NCBI GenBank assembly: GCA_002499015.1
Contig: DAJY01000042.1
Span: 1 to 18,911, forward strand
Direction: 5' to 3'
DNA from: Euryarchaeota archaeon UBA242
GTDB lineage: Archaea > Thermoplasmatota > Poseidoniia > Poseidoniales > Poseidoniaceae
DNA length: 18,911 bases
Every line of letters begins with the position of its first letter. Position 1 is the first letter of the stretch. A program made the translations under genes and the position numbers. Shown piece by piece: positions 14,098 through 18,911 of the stretch. Under the pieces are notes generated by a model, which ran no database searches, was not told where the DNA came from, and saw only the letters and a list, made by a program, of their open reading frames with translations.

Positions 14098-15336
14098 ATG
14101 GGGAGCCAAGTGCGTTACTGCGATGTTCTCGTAATAGGTGCTGGCCCAGGCGGTGGTTCAGCTGCTCTTCATCTGAGAAGAGCAGGACTTTCAACAATAA
14201 TTGTAGAGGCTGACCCCGAAGTTGGGACGCCAGTTCATTGCGGTGAATGCCTTAGTCAAATGGCGGTCGACAATTTGGATTTAGAATTGCCAGATCATGT
14301 CAAAGCCCTAGATGTAAAGGGAATACGAATTATTTTCCCAGACGGAACAAAGAAACTTCTTTCTGAAACAGGATATGTTCTAGACAAGCATCTTTTTGAA
14401 AGATGGTTAGTTCAAGAAGCATGCGATATCGGTGCAGAATTACTACTATCTCACAGGGTAACTTCAATGGAGAGAGTTTTCAATAGCGAAAATCATTTTA
14501 CCAATTGGAAAATTGACGGAAGAGGAAATGAATTTCCAATTGAATGTCGCGCTGTAATAGATGCCTCTGGAGTGGCAGGTGCTGCTTCAAAAATACTTGA
14601 TATGAAAAGCGAAGTTGAAGTTATAGCAGGATTCCAATACGAAATGCTCGATGTGCCGAATGATGGCTACCTCGACTTTTACCTATGGCCAAAATATTCC
14701 CCACATGGTTATGTTTGGATGATTCCTAAAGAAGGTGGAAGAGCAAATGTTGGCTTGGTAACAACCGATAAGAAAGGGGCAATAAAATATCTAGAGGACT
14801 TTATTCAAGACACATACTTGGCCGATAAGCCAAAAGTAAATCCTCCTTGGCGCAAAGATGGAATAAAAGTCAAGCCATTTGGTGGAACAATCCCAATATC
14901 TGGACCAAGAGACATCACAGTCGACACGGGAGTCATCTTAGTGGGTGATGCTGCAGGTTTCACTTCTCCTTTATTTGAGGGGGGCTCGCATCTTGCGCTT
15001 TGGTCAGGGCGAGAGGCTGCACAGGTAATCACACAAGCGATTGCAGAGAACGATCTTTCTGTAAAACGCTTGATGGTATATCAAAAGGCCTGGTTGAAGC
15101 GTTTTCCACCATACAATAAAATCCTCAAAGGTAAGACTGCATTGTATGACTTGACCGATGAAGAAATGTCGATCATGGCTCACTGTCTACCAGAAGAACT
15201 AGGTAATATGTCCCCGTTACAGAAATTAGGAATTGGAATAAAAATATTGTTCAAAAAACCAATACTACTAACCAAGCGAGTAATTCCAATTCTTCTCTCC
15301 TTTGGATATTCAAGGGCTAAACACTTTGGCTGGTAA
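14098..15336 (+). CDS. Geranylgeranyl reductase family flavoprotein (digeranylgeranylglycerophospholipid reductase-like)
   Basis: 412-residue FAD enzyme that saturates geranylgeranyl chains, in archaea mainly those of membrane ether lipids, and in some cases quinone side chains. The N-terminus has DVLVIGAGPGGGSAALHLRRAG (GxGxxG at 14-19) followed by VHCGECLS (47-53), where the family has VHCGEG/xL with its conserved cysteine. The lipid-pocket motif YxWxFP appears as YVWMIP, with Ile for Phe. VILVGDAAGFTSPLFEGG is the second FAD block. The ATG at 14098 directly precedes the Rossmann strand, so the start is secure. It lies beside the quinone genes (divergent) and 38 bases before the CcmF-like gene, probably in one operon with it. 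Lipid versus quinone substrate cannot be decided here. Confidence 0.9.
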   Translation: MGSQVRYCDVLVIGAGPGGGSAALHLRRAGLSTIIVEADPEVGTPVHCGECLSQMAVDNLDLELPDHVKALDVKGIRIIFPDGTKKLLSETGYVLDKHLFERWLVQEACDIGAELLLSHRVTSMERVFNSENHFTNWKIDGRGNEFPIECRAVIDASGVAGAASKILDMKSEVEVIAGFQYEMLDVPNDGYLDFYLWPKYSPHGYVWMIPKEGGRANVGLVTTDKKGAIKYLEDFIQDTYLADKPKVNPPWRKDGIKVKPFGGTIPISGPRDITVDTGVILVGDAAGFTSPLFEGGSHLALWSGREAAQVITQAIAENDLSVKRLMVYQKAWLKRFPPYNKILKGKTALYDLTDEEMSIMAHCLPEELGNMSPLQKLGIGIKILFKKPILLTKRVIPILLSFGYSRAKHFGW

Positions 15337-15374
15337 TCATTCCAACCCCAGTGGGTTAAGAATAAGAAAACGAC

Positions 15375-17945
15375 ATGAAGGTGTGGTGGTTAGCCTCGTC
15401 TGTGTGGACATTGACATTGTGGCTGGCAGTCTTTGCTGCCATCCTCCTCATATTGCAACCAAAGTTGCATGAGAGGAGTAAATTATTGTCATTTCTTTGT
15501 CATTTTGCTTTGGCAGTACCGTTTATTGCACTGTCAAGCCGCTTCTTGGTCAATGATACATCGATTGTGCACGTAGCAGCATATGGAGGAGCCGCTCTCC
15601 CCCTCAAGTATCGCTTTGCCGCCACTTGGGCCGCTAGAGAAGGACCGATTTTATTATGGGTACTTTGGATGTCATTACTATCTTGGATTTGGCGTAAACC
15701 ATTGCCAGGAGAGGAAATAGAAGGTAATCAAGGCTTTAGTGCTCATCAATTAAGGCTTAGATTAGTCCATGGTTTCAGTTTGTTATTGTTGATAATTTCA
15801 CTAACCTTAGATCCATTTAAAGTCAATGAGTATAACTGGTTAGGGCAGGGTTTAAACGAACTATTGCAAACCGATTTGATGGTAATCCACCCTCCACTTA
15901 TTTTCTTATCATATTCTTTATGCCTTCATATTGCAGCAATATCTATCTCCAGTTTCTACTCTAATGATAGGCAAGACCTCGAAGGCCGCATTCTGACTAT
16001 TGCCCGCCCTGCATTGTTTTTCACAACACTTGGTGTCGGCCTAGGTGGACTATGGGCCTATTTAATTCTCGACTGGGGTGGATATTGGGCATGGGATCCT
16101 GTTGAAACAGGTTCGTTTTTGCCTTGGCTAGCATTAGTGGTTATCGTTCATTTGAGAACTCGCCCAGGTAAGGTCTCCAATAATATCTGGATGGGCTCTG
16201 GATTGGTTGCAGGTGGATTAGCAATTTTCGCAACACTGGTCACTAGGTCAGGGGGAGTATGGGCATCATCTGTACATACCTTCGTAGTCAATGATGGAGG
16301 AACTCCCCCTTCCGAGGTATTTGGTCGTTTTATGATTCTAAGAGATGGTTCAGCAGGTGTGGAGGTAATGTCTTATTTGATGATTATTTTACTCTTCATC
16401 GGAGTATGGCTAACCATGCAGCGACGCTCAATCAGAACAAGTAAAATCAATCATAATGGCATTTATATCTTCGTCATACCATTGTTATTAGCCATATTAG
16501 CATTCTTATTTGAAGTAGAGATATATTCATTAATTCCAGTATTCATTTTCCCAATAGTTGTATATTTACAGTTGGCGTTTGATATTTCAACTGATAAGGG
16601 AGAAGAAAACGGTTTGCCATTAGAATGGCAATTCCCAGCTGCTAAAATCGTACCAATTTTGATGGCCACCCCTATATTATTGAGTTTTATCAATGGAGAT
16701 GTATTCTTTTCATTGATCTGCTTGATATTCTTTACCCCATTATATTATTCTGTCAATCCAACCAAACAATGGGGTTGGGCAACTGCAGGAATAATGTTGG
16801 CTCTGTCTTCCGCCTGGGCTGGGTTGGTTGAAATTCCAGTTGCAGCAGCAGTGTTGATTGTATTTGTATCACCTTGGCTATTGGCTGAAGAGGGCAAAGT
16901 AGAATCTGCTAAACGCTTTGACATAAAGTCCCGCAGAGACCAACAGAGATTAGCACTGTGGGCTACAGTTGTTGTTTCTGGATTATATTTGATTTTAACA
17001 CTGGCAATCTTGTTGGCGAGTATTGATTCAATCAATCTTACCGCTCACGAATTATACGGTGCACCATTCATGCTTGCAATCGCCATTGCAATGTTCACTT
17101 ATACGATGAGAAAAGAACAACCAAAGACTACTTTTTCAGTCGCATTGACAGTTATAATCGTTTCAATAATCCTTGCAATGTTTGCTCCCGGGTGGCTAGG
17201 AAGCGATGCAGAAACCACTGTTTCTGAGTACATTACTAGAGGTACAATCGCGTGGATTTCATTACCAATGCTTTTGGTCACCATAGCGCCTATGGCCAAT
17301 GAGGTAGTCACTCAGATTCAACGCAAGTCAAAAACATCTGTTTTGAAGAGAATCCCAGTTGGCGCTCATATAGTTCACCTCGGGTTGATATTGCTAATGG
17401 TCGGCCATATTTTCACTACTACATTGGTCAATAGAGGAGATGCAAGCCATCGCGTTACATTGGTTCAAGATGAAATTACTATCAATGGTGATTACGGTTT
17501 CGAATTCTTAGAGATTATCCTTAAAGATGACGGGCTTGAAGTCGGAGATGGCTATGTTGGCATTAGAATCGCTGTTTACGAATTCACTGAAAATGCAGAT
17601 GGTACAGCTGATTTCACTCAAATAGCCATTGTAGAACCCGGTATGCTTAGATTTGACTCAACTGGGACAGCACGTTCTGAAGTTGATACATTATCACGGT
17701 GGCACGGAGATATAGTATTCATCTTTGATGGTTCACAGGCAAATGGTTTGATGCAACAGGCAACAACAGACGGATTAGACTCAATTAATATGGTTAGAGT
17801 GACTATCTATGATCTGCCGAACTCTCACCTTGTTTGGTCCGGCTGGAGTTTGATGTTAATCGGCATGGCTCAAATTGCAATCGTTTCAAAACTTAAAAAG
17901 AGTCAACTGAGCCTCGAAGACTCACATATAGAGCAAGATGAGTGA
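15375..17945 (+). CDS. ccmF: CcmF-like cytochrome c maturation (heme lyase) protein
   Basis: Large polytopic membrane protein of 856 residues of the CcmF/CcsA heme-handling superfamily, expected to bring heme to apocytochrome c outside the membrane. KYRFAATWAAREGPILLW (78-95) matches the CcmF segment normally reading YKxAGLWGGQEGSLLLW. LMVIHPPLIFLSY (168-180) holds the HPP motif with a heme-ligand histidine. The tryptophan-rich WWD domain is WGGYWAWDPVETGSF (234-248), followed by RSGGVWASSVHTF with a second conserved histidine (301). Near 670-690, AHIVHLGLILLMVGHIF corresponds to the late CcmF helix. It is longer than typical bacterial CcmF (about 650); the extra includes a roughly 140-residue soluble C-terminal region (about 700-830) before a last helix. 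No other ccm genes are in the window. Likely co-transcribed with the reductase upstream. Confidence 0.9.
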   Translation: MKVWWLASSVWTLTLWLAVFAAILLILQPKLHERSKLLSFLCHFALAVPFIALSSRFLVNDTSIVHVAAYGGAALPLKYRFAATWAAREGPILLWVLWMSLLSWIWRKPLPGEEIEGNQGFSAHQLRLRLVHGFSLLLLIISLTLDPFKVNEYNWLGQGLNELLQTDLMVIHPPLIFLSYSLCLHIAAISISSFYSNDRQDLEGRILTIARPALFFTTLGVGLGGLWAYLILDWGGYWAWDPVETGSFLPWLALVVIVHLRTRPGKVSNNIWMGSGLVAGGLAIFATLVTRSGGVWASSVHTFVVNDGGTPPSEVFGRFMILRDGSAGVEVMSYLMIILLFIGVWLTMQRRSIRTSKINHNGIYIFVIPLLLAILAFLFEVEIYSLIPVFIFPIVVYLQLAFDISTDKGEENGLPLEWQFPAAKIVPILMATPILLSFINGDVFFSLICLIFFTPLYYSVNPTKQWGWATAGIMLALSSAWAGLVEIPVAAAVLIVFVSPWLLAEEGKVESAKRFDIKSRRDQQRLALWATVVVSGLYLILTLAILLASIDSINLTAHELYGAPFMLAIAIAMFTYTMRKEQPKTTFSVALTVIIVSIILAMFAPGWLGSDAETTVSEYITRGTIAWISLPMLLVTIAPMANEVVTQIQRKSKTSVLKRIPVGAHIVHLGLILLMVGHIFTTTLVNRGDASHRVTLVQDEITINGDYGFEFLEIILKDDGLEVGDGYVGIRIAVYEFTENADGTADFTQIAIVEPGMLRFDSTGTARSEVDTLSRWHGDIVFIFDGSQANGLMQQATTDGLDSINMVRVTIYDLPNSHLVWSGWSLMLIGMAQIAIVSKLKKSQLSLEDSHIEQDE

Positions 17946-18001
17946 ACCTTCTTTCAGCCAATGCCATTATCAAGGGGGCGTCGGTCGGCGGACTACCCCT
18001 A

Positions 18002-18008
18002 AGGGAGG
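18002..18008 (+). promoter_or_regulatory. Shine-Dalgarno deciding the FKBP start
   Basis: AGGGAGG lies seven bases before the ATG at 18016, ideal spacing. It supports that ATG over the in-frame ATG at 17938, which overlaps the CcmF-like stop by eight bases and would add 26 residues that do not look like FKBP sequence. Confidence 0.65.
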
Positions 18009-18015
18009 CTTATAC

Positions 18016-18876
18016 ATGGAAGAAGGAACAATTATCCACGTCGATTACGAACTATACAACGGAGAAACCGGTACTATTATCGAAACTACTCGCGAAGAGG
18101 TTGCTAAAGAACACGAAATCCACCAAGTAGGACGTACCTACTCACCAATGGTCTGTATCGTTGGCGGAGGAATGCTAATCGCAGGTTTCGAAGAAGCACT
18201 AGCAGGAGCAAAAGTAGGCAAAGAAACAGAATGTACTATCGCTCCTGAAGACGGATATGGTGAGAAGGATTCAGAGCTAATCGACACAATTAGTATCGAC
18301 AAACTCCTTCAATCTGTAAAAGACCCTAAGTCACTTTACATCGGCGCACCGGTAAATATCGCTGGAAAGCAAGGAACTCTATCTTACCTTGCTGCAGGAC
18401 GCGCTCGTATCGATTACAACCACCCAATGGCTGGAAAGACTTTGAAGTACAATTTCAAGATCATCGCAGTTGTGGAAGGAAAGGAAGAAAAGGTTACAGC
18501 ACTACTAGAATCTAACACAGGTCACACTGACTTTGGAGTAGAATTCACTGGCGATGACCTTGCTATTACTCTACCACAAACAATGCTCTTTGACACCAAT
18601 GCAGCAATGCTCAAGTTCCGTTTGGTAACTATCATCCGTGATGCAATCACTGATGTTTCCAAGGTTTCATTCGTTGAAGTTCACGAACCTCGTGGATTCG
18701 GTGTTGAAGAAACTGAAGAAGAGCACGTTCACGATGAGAACTGCAATCACGATGAAGACCTATCTTCTCTATCTGTAGCGGAACTCAAAGAACGTTGTAA
18801 GGCAGCAGGACTACCTATTGGCGGTAAGAAAGCAGATCTAGTAGATCGTCTTTCACAACAAGACGAAGAAGAATGA
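18016..18876 (+). CDS. FKBP-type peptidyl-prolyl isomerase (SlyD/FKBP26-like) with C-terminal SAP domain
   Basis: 286 residues; catalyses proline cis-trans isomerisation and probably acts as a folding chaperone in the cytosol. Residues 1-90 form the first FKBP part (GTIIHVDYELYNGETG, then GGGMLIAGFEEALAGAKVG and PEDGYGEKD). Residues about 85-130 are the insert-in-flap chaperone domain. RIDYNHPMAGKTLKY (131-145) closes the FKBP fold as in SlyD and archaeal long FKBPs. A middle region (155-232) of unknown fold follows, then an acidic, His-containing stretch with HVHDENCNHDED (possible metal site) and a SAP motif at 250-281 (LSVAELKERCKAAGLPIGGKKADLVDRL without breaks). Codon choice here favours C-ending codons more than its neighbours, suggesting high expression. 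The gene follows ccmF but likely has its own leader. Confidence 0.92.
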   Translation: MEEGTIIHVDYELYNGETGTIIETTREEVAKEHEIHQVGRTYSPMVCIVGGGMLIAGFEEALAGAKVGKETECTIAPEDGYGEKDSELIDTISIDKLLQSVKDPKSLYIGAPVNIAGKQGTLSYLAAGRARIDYNHPMAGKTLKYNFKIIAVVEGKEEKVTALLESNTGHTDFGVEFTGDDLAITLPQTMLFDTNAAMLKFRLVTIIRDAITDVSKVSFVEVHEPRGFGVEETEEEHVHDENCNHDEDLSSLSVAELKERCKAAGLPIGGKKADLVDRLSQQDEEE

Positions 18877-18911
18877 TTTTGAACATCTTTCTCTCCATCT
18901 TCTTCTGCCAG
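18877..18911 (+). terminator. Pyrimidine-rich tail after the FKBP gene, possible terminator
   Basis: Directly after the TGA the plus strand is rich in T and C, with several short T runs (TTTT, TTTCTCTCC, CTTCTTCT). Archaeal transcription often stops at T-rich tracts without hairpins. The window ends here, so this is only suggestive. Confidence 0.3.

Noticed and set aside
15344..15357. AACCC-CAGT-GGGTT inverted repeat between the reductase and ccmF
   Set aside because: Five-base stem with no U-run or conserved context; too weak to call a terminator or operator.
17938..18015. N-terminal extension of the FKBP starting at the ATG that overlaps the CcmF stop
   Set aside because: The 26 extra residues do not resemble FKBP sequence, and the ATG at 18016 has an ideal AGGGAGG site and the normal family N-terminus.
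18009..18015. CTTATAC as a TATA box for the FKBP gene
   Set aside because: It lies directly before the ATG, far too close for a transcription start upstream of the gene; it is just the spacer after the Shine-Dalgarno.
1..18911. Search for rhodopsin, crtY, blh, B12-dependent LitR, CRISPR, tRNA, rRNA or insertion sequences
   Set aside because: None is recognisable; every long stretch is accounted for by the annotated genes, and no repeats or terminal inverted repeats are seen.

Overview
The window looks like a chromosomal segment of an AT-rich marine euryarchaeon, most likely Marine Group II / Candidatus Poseidoniia (Thermoplasmatota). This is inferred from gene content, not from a marker tree. 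Archaeal traits are a geranylgeranyl reductase for isoprenoid lipids, a TrmB-family regulator, a SlyD-like FKBP with archaeal insert domain, and TATA-like boxes placed 24-31 bases before several operon-leading start codons. Genes inside operons tend to have Shine-Dalgarno sequences matching the archaeal GGAGGTGAT consensus, and several use TTG or GTG starts. Coding density is very high; no gene-free stretch exceeds about 92 bases. I see no tRNA, rRNA, CRISPR array or insertion sequence.

Layout. (1) Minus strand, 6948 down to 1: GTP cyclohydrolase II (ribA), a peroxiredoxin, a TrmB-like regulator with a large C-terminal domain resembling V4R, a UbiB/ABC1 kinase, phytoene desaturase (crtI), phytoene synthase (crtB), and two small membrane proteins, the last cut by the window edge. 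(2) Plus strand, 7043-10927, divergent from block 1 across an 88-base promoter region: a NUDIX hydrolase, a class II photolyase, an SRPBCC + SDR39U1 fusion, and a Rieske [2Fe-2S] protein. (3) Minus strand, 14005 down to 11018: a UbiD-family decarboxylase directly abutting a UbiA-family prenyltransferase. (4) Plus strand, 14098-18876: geranylgeranyl reductase, a long CcmF-like cytochrome c maturation protein, and an FKBP peptidyl-prolyl isomerase ending in a SAP domain.

Blocks 1 and 2 read together as a light and oxidative-stress island: carotenoid synthesis, DNA photorepair, peroxide removal, flavin precursor synthesis and a built-in regulator around a shared promoter. Blocks 3 and 4 read as membrane and respiratory housekeeping: quinone assembly (the UbiA/UbiD pair resembles MqnP/MqnL of the futalosine menaquinone route), lipid or quinone side-chain saturation, and cytochrome c maturation.

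The best candidate for something undescribed is the regulator at 4479-5864: a TrmB-type DNA-binding and effector region joined to what looks like a V4R small-molecule-binding domain, sitting in the carotenoid/photolyase island. The peroxiredoxin before it is in the same reading frame and separated from it by one TAA codon. Also notable are 13-base palindromes with six-base arms in three promoter regions, and an FKBP-SAP fusion.
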